Assembly: GCF_013087525.1 (NCBI RefSeq)
Contig: NZ_JABFCS010000002.1
Coordinates: 1 to 64,000, forward strand
DNA length: 64,000 bases
Direction of reading: 5' to 3'
DNA from: Ramlibacter montanisoli
Lineage (GTDB): Bacteria; Pseudomonadota; Gammaproteobacteria; Burkholderiales; Burkholderiaceae_C
Part shown: in pieces, positions 10,103 through 19,994 of the stretch
How the letters are laid out: every line of letters starts with the position of its first letter
Numbering within the stretch: position 1 is the first letter of the stretch
Program-made: the position numbers and the translations under genes
The notes under the pieces: model-generated
Database searches by the model: none
Told to the model about the DNA's origin: nothing
What the model saw: the letters and a program-made list of their open reading frames with translations, nothing else

Positions 10103-11821
10103 ATGGCGGAGAGCTACAAGGAGACCGGCTTCGGCAACGGCTACGAGTTCACCCAGGGCACGGGCTACGAGCTGCCGGAATATCCCTTCCGGGAGCCTCC
10201 GGAGATCGCGGCCGGCGAGCCCAGCCACCATCCGGTCGTCATCGTCGGCGGCGGCATCACCGGGCTGACCGCGGCCTGCGCCCTCGCCCAGTACGGCATC
10301 CAGGCCGTGCTGCTGGACGAGGACAACACCGTCGGCGTCAAGGGCGCATCCTCGCGCGGCATCTGCTACACGCAGAAGTCGCTGGAGATCTTCGAGCGCC
10401 TGGGCGTGTACGAGCGCATCGCCGCCAAGGGCATCCAGTGGAGCGTGGGCCGCACCTTCGCCGGCAAGGACGAGGTGTATTCCTTCGACCTGAAGCAGCA
10501 GAGCGCCTTCAACCTGTCGACGCAGCCACCCTTCATCAACATCCAGCAGTTCTACATCGAGGGCTACCTGGTCGAGCGCATCTACGAGCTCGGCAACGTG
10601 GAGCTGCGCTGGAAGAACCGCGTGACCGCCTTCCGGCAGGACGGCGAAGGCGCCTTGCTGACGGTGGCCACGCCGGCCGGCGAATACCAGCTGCGCGCCG
10701 ACTACGTGCTCGACGCCACCGGCAGCCACAGTCCCTTCCGCCAGTGGGTGGGCGCCTCGGTGACGGCGAAGAAGGGCGACGACCGCTGGTGCATCGCCGA
10801 CGTGCGCTTCCGCAAGCACCCGCCGGTGGAGCGGCATACCTGGATCGAGGCGCCCTTCAATGACAACCGCGCCGTGTGGCAGCACCTGATGGGCGACAAC
10901 GTCTGGCGCATCGACTACCAGATGGCGCCGGATGCCGACCCCGCGGAAGTGAGCCGCGAGGAAGTCGTGCGCGAACGCCTCACGCGCCAGTTCGGTCCCG
11001 ACGCCGGCGTCGAGATCGTGTGGGTCGGGCCCTATGCCTACCGCAGCGAATGCGTCGACCGCATGCGCCACGGCCGCGTGTTCTTCATGGGCGACTCCGC
11101 CAAGGTGGTCAGCCCCTTCGGCGCGCGCGGGGGCAACACCGGCATCGCCGATGCCGACAATCTGGCCTGGAAGCTGGCCGCGGTGCTCAAGGGCCGCGCG
11201 GCCCCGGCGCTGCTGGAGAGCTACCACGAGGAAAGGCACGAGGCCGCGCAACAGAACGTGATGGTGACCAACCGCACCGCGCGCTTCCTGCGCCCGGCCA
11301 CCGCGGTGGAGAAGCTGTTCCGCGACGCGGCGCTGGGCCTGGCGCGGCAGCACGTGTTCGCCCGCCAGTTCGTCAATACCGGGCGCATGGCGGTGGCCAA
11401 CCCCTACACGCGCACCAGTGCCTGCGACCGCTCGGGCGGGCAGTCGGTGCAGAACGTGGCCTTCGACTGGCCGGATGGCTCGCAAGGCAGGGTCAACGAC
11501 CTGCTGCGCTGGTGCGACGGCCGCCTGCTGGTGCTGGTGTTCGGCGCGACCGCGCCCGCATCCCTGGAGCGGCTGCGTGGCCTGGCCGAGACGGCGCCGA
11601 TCCGCTGCGTGCAGGTGCTCGGCCCGACCGAGCGTCCCGGCGCGCGCGAACACCTGCGCGACCCCAAGGGCCACCTGCAGGGCGCCTGCCACGTGTTCGG
11701 CCATGCCTGGGCCCTGGTGCGGCCGGACGGCTACGTGGCCGCCACCGGCGAGAGCATCGATGCCTCGCTGGTGCACGCGGTGGGACTGGCACTGGGCGCC
11801 CGCCTGGAGGAATCCGAATGA
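10103..11821 (+). CDS. FAD-dependent aromatic-ring monooxygenase
   Basis: This 572-residue class A flavin monooxygenase is of the MhpA/PHBH type. The FAD-binding GxGxxG motif appears as [18 protein letters not shown] near residue 42. The second FAD motif appears as [19 protein letters not shown] near 325. A thioredoxin-like C-terminal domain (about 440-572) ends [12 protein letters not shown], as in phenol-hydroxylase relatives. Such enzymes use NAD(P)H and oxygen to hydroxylate phenolic rings. The DUF2783 gene overlaps its stop (ATGA). The likely substrate is a phenol, hydroxybenzoate or hydroxyphenylpropionate, not resolvable here. Confidence 0.9.
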   Translation: MAESYKETGFGNGYEFTQGTGYELPEYPFREPPEIAAGEPSHHPVVIVGGGITGLTAACALAQYGIQAVLLDEDNTVGVKGASSRGICYTQKSLEIFERLGVYERIAAKGIQWSVGRTFAGKDEVYSFDLKQQSAFNLSTQPPFINIQQFYIEGYLVERIYELGNVELRWKNRVTAFRQDGEGALLTVATPAGEYQLRADYVLDATGSHSPFRQWVGASVTAKKGDDRWCIADVRFRKHPPVERHTWIEAPFNDNRAVWQHLMGDNVWRIDYQMAPDADPAEVSREEVVRERLTRQFGPDAGVEIVWVGPYAYRSECVDRMRHGRVFFMGDSAKVVSPFGARGGNTGIADADNLAWKLAAVLKGRAAPALLESYHEERHEAAQQNVMVTNRTARFLRPATAVEKLFRDAALGLARQHVFARQFVNTGRMAVANPYTRTSACDRSGGQSVQNVAFDWPDGSQGRVNDLLRWCDGRLLVLVFGATAPASLERLRGLAETAPIRCVQVLGPTERPGAREHLRDPKGHLQGACHVFGHAWALVRPDGYVAATGESIDASLVHAVGLALGARLEESE

Positions 11822-12009
11822 AGACCATCCTGAACCAGCAGGACGCGGACAGCTTCTACGAACAGCTGCTGGACGCCCACCAGGGCCTCGACGAGCGCCA
11901 GTCCGCCCTGCTCAACGCCCGCCTGATCCTGCTGCTGGCCAACCACCTGGGCGATGCCAAGGTGCTGCACGAATGCGTCGAGGCGGCGCGGCAGATGCCC
12001 GCCCCGTAA
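11818..12009 (+). CDS. DUF2783 small protein
   Basis: This 63-residue acidic helical protein matches what is known of DUF2783, usually encoded directly behind flavin monooxygenases in Burkholderiales. Core residues are [18 protein letters not shown] and [15 protein letters not shown]. It starts inside the monooxygenase stop codon (ATGA), so translation is coupled. A small accessory or stabilising subunit for the monooxygenase is plausible but unproven. Confidence 0.8.
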   Translation: MKTILNQQDADSFYEQLLDAHQGLDERQSALLNARLILLLANHLGDAKVLHECVEAARQMPAP

Positions 12010-12018
12010 AATCCCGGG

Positions 12019-14833
12019 GTGAGCACCGAACAACCCGGCCTGAACAGCCTCTCCAAGTCCTTCGAACCCGCCGCCATCGAGTCCAAGTGGGGCCCGCTGT
12101 GGGAGCAGCGCGGCTACGCGCGCGCGGGCTTCCGCGGCACCGGCGCGCCCCAGGCGGGCGAGCCCTCCTTCGCGATCCAGCTGCCGCCCCCGAACGTGAC
12201 CGGCACCCTGCACATGGGCCACGCGTTCAACCAGACCATCATGGACAGCCTGACGCGCTACCACCGGATGCGCGGCTTCAACACGCTGTGGGTCCCCGGC
12301 ACGGACCACGCCGGCATCGCCACCCAGATCGTGGTGGAACGCCAGCTGCAGGAACAGGGCACCAGCCGCCACGACCTCGGCCGCCCGAACTTCGTGCAGA
12401 AGGTCTGGGAGTGGAAGGAGAAGTCGGGCAACACCATCACCACGCAGATGCGCCGCATGGGCGACAGCGTGGACTGGTCGCACGAGTACTTCACGATGGA
12501 CGGAAGCTCTCGAAGATCGTGACCGAGACCTTCGTGCAGCTGTACCGCCAGGGCCTGATCTACCGCGGCAAGCGCCTGGTCAACTGGGACCCCGAGCTGA
12601 AGACCGCCGTGTCGGACCTGGAAGTGGAGAGCGAGGAGGAGGACGGCTTCCTCTGGCACATCCGCTATCCGCTGGCCGACGGTTCCGGCCACCTCACGGT
12701 CGCGACCACCCGGCCGGAGACCATGCTGGGCGACGTGGCCGTGATGGTGCATCCCGAGGACGACCGCTACCGTCACCTGGTGGGCAAGTACGTGAAGCTG
12801 CCGCTGTGCGACCGCGAGATCCCGGTCATCGCCGACGCGTACGTGGACAAGGCCTTCGGCACCGGCGTGGTGAAGGTGACGCCCGCCCACGACCCGAACG
12901 ACTACGCGGTGGGGCAGCGCCACCAGCTGCCGATGATCGGCGTGCTGACGCTGGACGCGAAGGTCAACGACAACGCGCCCGCCGCCTACCGCGGCCTGGA
13001 CCGCTTCGTCGCGCGCAAGAAGGTGGTGGCCGACCTCGAGGCGCATGGCCTGCTGGAGGAGACGAAGAAGCACAAGCTCATGGTGCCGCGCTGCGCCCGC
13101 ACCGGCCAGGTGGTGGAGCCCATGCTCACGGACCAGTGGTTCGTGGCGATGACCAAGGTCAGCCCGCAGGACCCCACGCGCAAGTCGATCGCGCAGAAGG
13201 CGATCGACGCGGTGGACAGCGGCGCGGTTCGCTTCGTGCCGGAGAACTGGGTCAACACCTACAACCAGTGGATGAAGAACATCCAGGACTGGTGCATCTC
13301 GCGCCAGCTCTGGTGGGGCCACCAGATCCCCGCCTGGTACGACGAGCAGGGCGAGGTCTACGTCGCGCGCACCGAGGCGGAAGCGCAGGCGCAGGCGCCC
13401 GGCAAGAAGCTCGTGCGCGACCCCGACGTGCTGGACACCTGGTACTCCTCCGCGCTGGTGCCCTTCTCCACGCTCGGCTGGCCGGAGAAGACGAAGGACA
13501 TGGACCTGTACCTGCCGTCCAGCGTGCTGGTGACCGGCTACGACATCATCTTCTTCTGGGTCGCCCGGATGATCATGATGACGACCCACTTCACCGGCCA
13601 GGTGCCCTTCCGCCACGTCTACATCCACGGCCTGGTGCGCGACTCGCACGGCAAGAAGATGAGCAAGTCGGAAGGCAACGTGCTCGATCCCGTGGACCTG
13701 ATCGACGGCATCGCGCTGGCGCCGCTGCTGGACAAGCGCACCACCGGGCTGCGCAAGCCCGAGACCGCGCCCGCCGTGCGCAAGAACACCGAGAAGGAAT
13801 TCCCCGAAGGCATCCCGGCCTACGGGGCCGACGCGCTGCGCTTCACCTTCGCGGCGCTGGCGACGCTCGGGCGTTCGATCAACTTCGACTCCAAGCGCTG
13901 CGAGGGCTACCGCAATTTCTGCAACAAGCTTTGGAACGCCACCCGCTTCGTGCTGATGAACTGCGAGGGGCAGGACCTGTCCGAGGCCGACGCCAGCCTC
14001 ACCTTCGCCGACCGCTGGATCATCTCGAGGCTGCAGCAGGCCGAGGCCGAGGTGGCGAAGGGCTTCGCCGAGTACCGCCTGGACAACGTCGCCAACACGA
14101 TCTACCAGTTCGTGTGGGACGAGTACTGCGACTGGTACCTCGAGATCGCGAAGGTGCAGATCCAGACCGGCAGCGCCGCGCAGCAGCGCGGCACGCGCCG
14201 CACGCTGATCCGGGTGCTGGAGGCGATCCTGCGCCTCGCGCACCCCGTGATCCCTTTCATCACCGAGGAACTGTGGCAGACGGTGGCGCCCGTCGCCGGC
14301 AAGACCGGCGAGTCGATCAGCGTCGCGCCCTACCCGCAGGCCAATCCGGCCAACGTGAGTCCGGAGGCCGAAGCCTGGATGGACAAGCTCAAGGCGGTGG
14401 TGGATGTCTGCCGCACGCTGCGCGGCGAGATGAACGTGTCACCCGGCACGCGCCTGCCCGCGTACGTGCTGGGCGACGCCGCGTTCATGCGCGAAGCGGC
14501 CCCGTGCTGCAGGCGCTGGCCAAGCTGAGCGAAGTGCGCATCTTCGACGACGAAGCGACCTGGGCCGCGGCCGCGCAGGCCGCGCCGGTCGCCGTGGCGG
14601 GCGAGGCGCGCCTGTGCCTGTACATGGAGATCGACGTGGCCGCCGAGAAGGCGCGCCTGGGCAAGGAAGCCACGCGCCTGCAGACCGAACTGACCAAGGC
14701 CACCGGCAAGCTGGCCAACGAAGCCTTCGTGGCGAAGGCGCCGCCCGCGGTGATCGAGCAGGAGCGCAAGCGCATCGCCGAATTCACCGCCACGCTGCAG
14801 AAGGTGCAGGCGCAACTGCAGCGCCTGGGCTGA
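12019..14833 (+). CDS. valS: Valyl-tRNA synthetase (two frameshifts)
   Basis: This enzyme charges tRNA-Val; the intact length would be about 938 residues. Class I motifs are visible: the HIGH-type [16 protein letters not shown] near residue 55 and KKMSKSEGN near 545, then the editing and anticodon-binding domains and a C-terminal coiled coil ([20 protein letters not shown]). It begins at a GTG (12019), nine bases after the DUF2783 stop. One base is missing near 12501 (before [10 protein letters not shown]) and another near 14505 (before [12 protein letters not shown]). Adding both restores a single frame to the stop at 14833. For an essential gene these are almost certainly sequencing errors. 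Confidence 0.93.
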
Positions 14834-15883
14834 TCAGCGCTCGTCGGGCAGCGGCGCGTTGTCCGAGAGCGGCGCGCGATCGGACAGTGGCGCGGGCTGG
14901 CTTTCGGGCGGCGCCACCGAGTCCAGGCCCATGGAGGCGCTCAGGATCGGCTCGAAGCCCGAGTTGCGCGGCGCCGTCAGCACCTCGTGCAGGCGCTGCG
15001 CGACGTACCAGCTGGCGCGCACGCGCGACTCGCGCGTGTAGGACCCCAGCCTCGGCGTGAGGAACAGGTTGCGCTGCTCGTGCAGGGGCGTGCCGCGCGC
15101 GGCGAAGCCGGCTTCGCCGCCATCCAGCATGGCCGCCTCGATGCGGCCGTCGCCCAGCGCCCGTGCGAGCGCGTCCGGGTCGAACAGCGAGGAGCGGGTC
15201 GTGCCGACCCACACCTGCCCCGGCTTGCAGTGCGCCAGCACCTTGTCGTTGACGAAGCGTTCGTAGCGCGAGGCATAGAGCACCTGCACCGACACAGCGT
15301 CCGACTGCGCCATCAGCTCCTGCAGGCCCACCGGCTGGATGCGCAGGCGCTGCCAGGTGGCGGCGGTGTGGTGCACGGCGGGGTCGTAGCCTATCAGCCG
15401 TGCGCCCATGCCATCGAGCATCATCGCCAGCGCGTGCGCGGACGGCGCGAGCCCGAGGATGCCGATGGTGCTGCCATGGATCTCGCGGCCCAGCGTGGCG
15501 GGCGCCGTGCGGTCACCCTTGATCGAGGTGCCGATGCCGCGCCGGAACAGCAGCAGCAGGCTGGCCAGCAGGTATTCGGCGTTGGAGCGCACGTGCGCGT
15601 TGATCGCCTGCACCACCCGGATGCGGCGCTCGCGGCAGGCTTCCAGGTCGGTGTTGTCGGTGCCCACGTGCATGCGGGCCAGGCCGCGCAGCACCGGGGC
15701 GAAATCGAGGAACTCGCGCGTGACGACCACCTTGCGCGGCAGCACCAGCGTCTGCACGTTGTACAGCTGCTTGCGCAGGGCCCCGAGGTCCTGCGCCAGT
15801 TCGGGCCGGTACGCCACGCGGTGGCGCGCTTCCAGCCACGCGTGCGCTTCCGGCACCAGCCGCTCGAGCAGAAGGATGTCCAA
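14834..15883 (-). CDS. D-2-hydroxyacid dehydrogenase-like protein with altered active site
   Basis: This 349-residue protein has the two-domain fold of NAD-dependent D-2-hydroxyacid dehydrogenases (phosphoglycerate dehydrogenase type). The Rossmann segment reads [19 protein letters not shown], where the usual GxGxxG is degraded. The catalytic arginine position is kept ([14 protein letters not shown]). The catalytic histidine of the usual TPHIG is an arginine here ([12 protein letters not shown]), and the Glu-Pro pair before it is absent. Activity as a classical dehydrogenase is therefore doubtful. A proline-rich tail repeats [19 protein letters not shown]. The likely start is TTG at 15883 with GGAGA upstream. 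It converges on valS, with adjacent stop codons. Confidence 0.75.
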   Translation of the reverse strand: MDILLLERLVPEAHAWLEARHRVAYRPELAQDLGALRKQLYNVQTLVLPRKVVVTREFLDFAPVLRGLARMHVGTDNTDLEACRERRIRVVQAINAHVRSNAEYLLASLLLLFRRGIGTSIKGDRTAPATLGREIHGSTIGILGLAPSAHALAMMLDGMGARLIGYDPAVHHTAATWQRLRIQPVGLQELMAQSDAVSVQVLYASRYERFVNDKVLAHCKPGQVWVGTTRSSLFDPDALARALGDGRIEAAMLDGGEAGFAARGTPLHEQRNLFLTPRLGSYTRESRVRASWYVAQRLHEVLTAPRNSGFEPILSASMGLDSVAPPESQPAPLSDRAPLSDNAPLPDER

Positions 15884-15984
15884 AACGAAGGTTCTCCGTC
15901 TTCACCGCAAGGACCACTTCTTGGGGAAAATGTCCGTCCGTTGCCAGCGTCGGCACACTCTAGCCACAACCCCACAGGCGGTCG

Positions 15985-16877
15985 ATGAAAAACTTCACAC
16001 TGTCACCAAAGCGGTCTTCCCCGTCGCCGGCCTCGGGACCCGCTTTCTGCCCGCCACCAAGGCGCAGCCCAAGGAAATGCTGCCGATCGTCGACAAGCCC
16101 CTGATCCAGTACGCGGTGGAGGAGGCCTACGAAGCCGGCATCCGCCACATGATCTTCGTGACCGGGCGGAACAAGCGCGCCATCGAGGACCACTTCGACA
16201 CGGCCTACGAGCTGGAAAGCGAGCTCGAGGCGGGTGGCAAGGAGGAACTGCTCTCGCTGGTGCGCACGCTGGCGCCGGAGGACATGGACTGCTCCTACGT
16301 CCGCCAGCCCCGCTCGCTGGGCCTCGGCCACGCCGTCCTGTGCGCCAGCCACATCGTGCGCAACGACCCGTTCGCGGTGCTGCTGGCCGACGACCTGATG
16401 ATCGGCCCGGAAGGCGGCCCGGGCGTGCTGTCGCAGATGGTGGAAGTGTTCCAGGAGGTGCAGACCTCGGTGCTGGCCGTGCAGGAGGTGCCGCTGGAAC
16501 ACGTGCAGCGCTACGGCATCGTGGCCGGCGACCCGGTGGGCGAGCGGCTGGTGAAGGTGCGGCAGATGGTGGAGAAGCCCTCGCCCGAGAAGGCCCCGTC
16601 GCGGCTGGGCGTCGCAGGCCGGTATGTGCTCACTCCGGCAGTCTTCGACTGCATCCGCAACCAGCCGCGCGGCAGCGGCGGCGAGATCCAGCTGACCGAC
16701 GGCATCGCGCAGCTGATCGCCACCGAAGGGGTCCACGCCTTCCTGTACGAGGGCAAGCGCTACGACTGCGGCAGCAAGCAGGGATTCCTGGAAGCTTCCG
16801 TGGAGTTCGCGCTGAAGCACCCCGAGGTGGGCGCGAGCTTCCGCGACTACCTGCGCTCCCTGGCCCTCAAGGGCTGA
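15985..16877 (+). CDS. galU: UTP-glucose-1-phosphate uridylyltransferase
   Basis: This enzyme makes UDP-glucose from UTP and glucose-1-phosphate, feeding the polysaccharide genes downstream. The nucleotide-binding start [23 protein letters not shown] is followed by the typical [15 protein letters not shown] and, later, [12 protein letters not shown] and the sugar-site [12 protein letters not shown]. It is about 297 residues, the family length. No start codon exists in the main frame. The ATG at 15985 becomes in-frame (giving [16 protein letters not shown]) if the A5 run beginning at 15988 lost one A, which is the preferred reading. Confidence 0.92.
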
Positions 16878-17710
16878 GCGGGCCCGCTTCCAGCCGCTGC
16901 AGGCCGCGCCAGGTCTTGCCCGGCGCGAGCTGCACGGGCTGCGCCGCCACCGCGGCTTCGATGCACAGCATGCGCAGCCAGTCCTGCGGCGGCATGTCGC
17001 CAGGCGCGCCGCGCGCTCCGGCCCCGGATTCCAGACCACGGTGTCGACGAAGCCCTCCTGCAGCACGCGGCGCGGCGGCATCCCGCCGCCTTCCAGTCGC
17101 AGCATCGCCGGCGCCTGCCGGTAGACGCGGTCGATCTCGCCCGGGAAGGTGAGCGCCGCCACCGACTGCCGGCCCAGGGCATTGGCCTGCGTCGCGTCCT
17201 CGTACTGCAGCCCCTGCAGCCCGAGCACCTTGGCGCTGCGCACGTCCTGCACTGCGAGGTAGGTGTGGAGGGCGCCGGTGAAGGCAAAGGCCGTTCGGCC
17301 CGTGTTGGCGGCCTGCAGCTCGAGCTCGATCCAGCCCGGGCCCAGCCGCACGACCAGCACGAGGCAGAAAGCATGCTCCCAGGCTGCTGCGGCCGCCATC
17401 GCGGAGTCGAGCTGGAAGCGAGCTTCGGCGACGGTGGCGCCCGGAGTCGGCTGCGTCACCAGCTCCCAGCGGCTGGTGCGCGCGAAGCCATGCTTGGCCA
17501 GCGGACCGCGTTCGGAGAACTGCGGAAAGCAGACGGGCACGCCCCCGCGCAGGCCTTGCCGGCGGCAGGCGCGGACAGCGGGCTGCGGTAGATCTGTTCG
17601 GAAGCACCTGCGGGGACCCAGGACAGCAGCTGCGCGCCGTGCAGCGTGACGCTCGCTGCATCGCCGCCGGCATTGCGCAGCACGACCAGCGATTCGTCGG
17701 CCGCCGTCAC
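16867..17710 (-). CDS. D-hexose-6-phosphate mutarotase / aldose 1-epimerase-like (two frameshifts)
   Basis: This is a galactose-mutarotase-fold enzyme of the YeaD type, which interconverts alpha and beta anomers of hexose phosphates. Segments in three frames align into one protein of about 281 residues: an N-terminal part ending [14 protein letters not shown], a middle part with [21 protein letters not shown] (the family active-site region) and [10 protein letters not shown], and a C-terminal part with [16 protein letters not shown]. One base is missing near 17552 and one near 17000. The start is a GTG at 17710, 15 bases after the TusA stop, and the 3' end overlaps that of galU by 11 bases. 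Confidence 0.85.
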
Positions 17711-17725
17711 CGGTCCGCCTGCACG

Positions 17726-17953
17726 CTAGCGCCGGCGCAGCACGTGGATGAACTCGTCGCCAACGGTCTGCTGCTCGACGAGCTCGTTGCCGGTCTGCTT
17801 GGAGAAGGCCTGGAAGTCGCGCAGCGACCCGCCGTCGGTGGACACCACCTTGAGCAACTGGCCGCTCTGCATGTCGGTCAGGGCCTTCTTCGCCTTCAGG
17901 ATGGGCAGGGGGCAGTTCAGCCCGCGGGTGTCGATTTCCTTGTCGATCTGCAT
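17726..17953 (-). CDS. TusA/SirA family sulfur-carrier protein
   Basis: This 75-residue protein has the family signature RGLNCPLPILKAKKAL near residue 10; the cysteine in CPxP carries a persulfide. The C-terminal half (DFQAFSKQTGNELVEQ) is typical. Members relay sulfur for tRNA thiolation, molybdenum cofactor synthesis or sulfur oxidation. It lies in a minus-strand run cysM-nudix-tusA-mutarotase with very short gaps, next to cysteine synthesis. Whether it is TusA itself or a paralogue cannot be told from the sequence. Confidence 0.88.
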   Translation of the reverse strand: MQIDKEIDTRGLNCPLPILKAKKALTDMQSGQLLKVVSTDGGSLRDFQAFSKQTGNELVEQQTVGDEFIHVLRRR

Positions 17954-17955
17954 CG

Positions 17956-18492
17956 CTACTTCTCCTCGGGTGGCCGCACCGGTTCCATGAACTGCGGCTC
18001 CAGGCCGCGGCTGCGCAGCCAGTCGGCCAGCGCGTAGCCGGTGCCCGCCGGCCAGCAGCGCAGCTGCTCGTACGCGAACAGGCGGTAGTCCACCAGTTCC
18101 GGCGACAGCTTCACTTCACCCTCGCACACCGCATGGTAGGCGATGATCACCTGGTTCATGCGCTGGAAGTCGTAGACACCGATGAGGTCCACCGAGAGTG
18201 CGCGCAGGCTGGTCTCTTCCTCGATCTCGCGCACGATGCCGTCCTGCGGCGTCTCGCCGGCTTCCATGAAGCCGGTGATCAGCGCGTACATCTTGTGCGT
18301 CCAGGCCGCGTTGCGCGCGAGCAGGATGCGGTCCTGGTACTGCACGACGGCGGCGAGCACCGGCGTCGGGTTGTTCCAGTGCGTCCAGTTGCAGGCCGGG
18401 CAGCGCAGCCGCTGCTTTTCGCCGCCGTCCTCCTGCTGCGCGATCCACGCCAGCGCCGTGGCGCACTGCGGGCAGAAGCGGTACTCGCCCAT
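17956..18492 (-). CDS. Nudix hydrolase with N-terminal zinc ribbon
   Basis: This 178-residue protein begins with a four-cysteine zinc ribbon (FCPQCATAL near residue 6 and RCPACNWTHWNNPTP near 30), as in NADH pyrophosphatase NudC. The Nudix box follows as GFMEAGETPQDGIVREIEEE near residue 73. It is shorter than NudC (about 257 aa) and lacks its N-terminal domain. The likely role is hydrolysis of a nucleotide-linked metabolite such as NADH or ADP-ribose. Its stop lies two bases before the TusA start. Confidence 0.9.
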   Translation of the reverse strand: MGEYRFCPQCATALAWIAQQEDGGEKQRLRCPACNWTHWNNPTPVLAAVVQYQDRILLARNAAWTHKMYALITGFMEAGETPQDGIVREIEEETSLRALSVDLIGVYDFQRMNQVIIAYHAVCEGEVKLSPELVDYRLFAYEQLRCWPAGTGYALADWLRSRGLEPQFMEPVRPPEEK

Positions 18493-18495
18493 GGA

Positions 18496-19398
18496 TCAGG
18501 CGGGGAAGACGCCGGTGGACAGGTAGCGGTCGCCGCGGTCGCACACGACGAAGACGATGGTGGCGTTCTCCACCTGCTGCGCGATCTGCAGCGCAACCCA
18601 GCAGGCGCCGGCGGCGGAAATGCCGGCGAAGATGCCTTCCTCGCGTGCCAGGCGGCGGCACATCTCCTCGGCCTCGTCCTGGCTGACGTAGACCAGCTCG
18701 TCCACCGTGGTGGGATCGTAGATCTTCGGCAGGTATTCCTGCGGCCACTTGCGGATGCCGGGAATGCGCGACCCTTCGTTCGGCTGCGCGCCGACGATCC
18801 GCACTTCCGCGTTCTTTTCCTTCAGGTAGCGCGAGACGCCGGTGATGGTGCCGGTCGTGCCCATCGCGCTCACGAAGTGCGTGATGCGGCCGCCAGTCTG
18901 GTCCCACAGCTCGGGCCCGGTGGTCTCGTAGTGGACGCGCGGGTTGTCGGCGTTGGCGAACTGGTCCAGCACGCGGCCCTTGCCTTCGCGCTGCATGTTC
19001 TCGGCCAGGTCGCGCGCGTATTCCATGCCGCCACTCTTGGGCGTGAGCAGCAGTTCGGCGCCGAAGGCCTTCATGGTCTGCGCCCGCTCGATCGACAGGT
19101 CCTCCGGCATGATCAGCACCATGCGGTAGCCGCGGATCGCGGCGGCCATCGCCAGAGCGATCCCGGTGTTGCCTGAGGTGGCCTCGATCAGGGTGTCGCC
19201 CGGCTTGATCTCGCCGCGTTCCTCCGCGCGCTTGATCATCGACAGTGCGGGACGGTCCTTGACCGAGCCGGCGGGATTGTTGCCTTCTAGTTTTCCGAGG
19301 ATGACGTTGCCGCGTTTCGCGTTGTCCGCCGCGCCTATGCGCTGCAGCACCACCAGCGGAGTCCTGCCGATCGCATCCTCGATCGTGGGATATTGCAT
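18496..19398 (-). CDS. cysM: Cysteine synthase B
   Basis: This 300-residue PLP enzyme makes cysteine (or S-sulfocysteine) from O-acetylserine and sulfide or thiosulfate. The PLP lysine lies in KLEGNNPAGSVKDRPA near residue 42. The phosphate-binding loop is EATSGNTGIALA near 69. The CysM-type substrate loop reads GTTGTITGVSRYL near 172. The ATG at 19398 is chosen because the family begins MxYPTIEDxIGxTPL; upstream in-frame codons run into the tRNA. It heads the minus-strand run and diverges from tRNA-Leu. Confidence 0.93.
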   Translation of the reverse strand: MQYPTIEDAIGRTPLVVLQRIGAADNAKRGNVILGKLEGNNPAGSVKDRPALSMIKRAEERGEIKPGDTLIEATSGNTGIALAMAAAIRGYRMVLIMPEDLSIERAQTMKAFGAELLLTPKSGGMEYARDLAENMQREGKGRVLDQFANADNPRVHYETTGPELWDQTGGRITHFVSAMGTTGTITGVSRYLKEKNAEVRIVGAQPNEGSRIPGIRKWPQEYLPKIYDPTTVDELVYVSQDEAEEMCRRLAREEGIFAGISAAGACWVALQIAQQVENATIVFVVCDRGDRYLSTGVFPA

Positions 19399-19411
19399 GC
19401 TGTCACTGTGC

Positions 19412-19417
19412 CATAAT
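19412..19417 (+). promoter_or_regulatory. Possible -10 element for tRNA-Leu
   Basis: CATAAT lies 23 bases before the mature tRNA 5' end, a sensible place for a -10 box. A TTGCAT at 19393 is spaced only 13 bases away, which is too short, so no convincing -35 is seen. Confidence 0.35.
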
Positions 19418-19439
19418 TTCTTTTCCCCCTCGAGACGCT

Positions 19440-19526
19440 GCCGGAGTGGCGAAATCGGTAGACGCAGCAGACTCAAAATCTGCCGGTGGCAACACCGTGC
19501 CGGTTCGATTCCGGCCTCCGGCACCA
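19440..19526 (+). tRNA. tRNA-Leu (CAA)
   Basis: This 87-base class II tRNA has an acceptor stem GCCGGAG paired with CTCCGGC, then discriminator A and an encoded CCA at 19524-19526. The anticodon stem CAGA/TCTG encloses the loop CTCAAAA, giving anticodon CAA, which reads UUG. A long variable arm (GCCGGTGGCAACACCGTG region) and the T loop TTCGATT are present. Confidence 0.95.
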
Positions 19527-19994
19527 GCGCGCCTGACCACCCCGAGCCCTTCTTCCTTGAATTGGCCCTCCGGGGAATTCTTCATCGCGCCCGCCACCTT
19601 CCGGCATCACCGCTCTGAAGGTGCAGCGGTGAACGGTGACGGTCGAATCAGCTGGACACACCGGCCGAGCACAGCGACCCTGAGACTCCAGCGCTTCCCA
19701 CCCCGGAAATGCTGTAGATGGAACCGCAGTCACGCGAGAACCGGCATGCTCCCGGCCTGCACGCCGGCAAAGCATTGATGCCGCCCAAGCTATTCCCAAT
19801 CTTCAATTGCCGAGCTGCTTTCCCCAATGAAAGCAATTCGAGCTCTGCAATGGAAATGGCGCATGCTTGCTACACGGCCCAAATTGGTATTGCGGTCGCT
19901 GCGTGGTTGCAATAAAGTGCGACCCTCTGTGACACGATGTGTTGAGCTTGGCACGGCGCCCGCGCCCACAGAACCAGAACAGGAATAGAAAACC
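19527..19994. other. 468-base intergenic region
   Basis: No convincing gene, terminator or repeat is visible. The right-hand part, from about 19780, is relatively AT-rich for this genome and probably carries the promoter and leader of the WecA-like gene. The reading frames crossing it either run through the tRNA or lack ribosome sites. Confidence 0.6.

Noticed and set aside
19446..19778. A 110-residue frame starting inside tRNA-Leu
   Set aside because: It begins in the tRNA, lacks a ribosome site and has no recognisable protein features.
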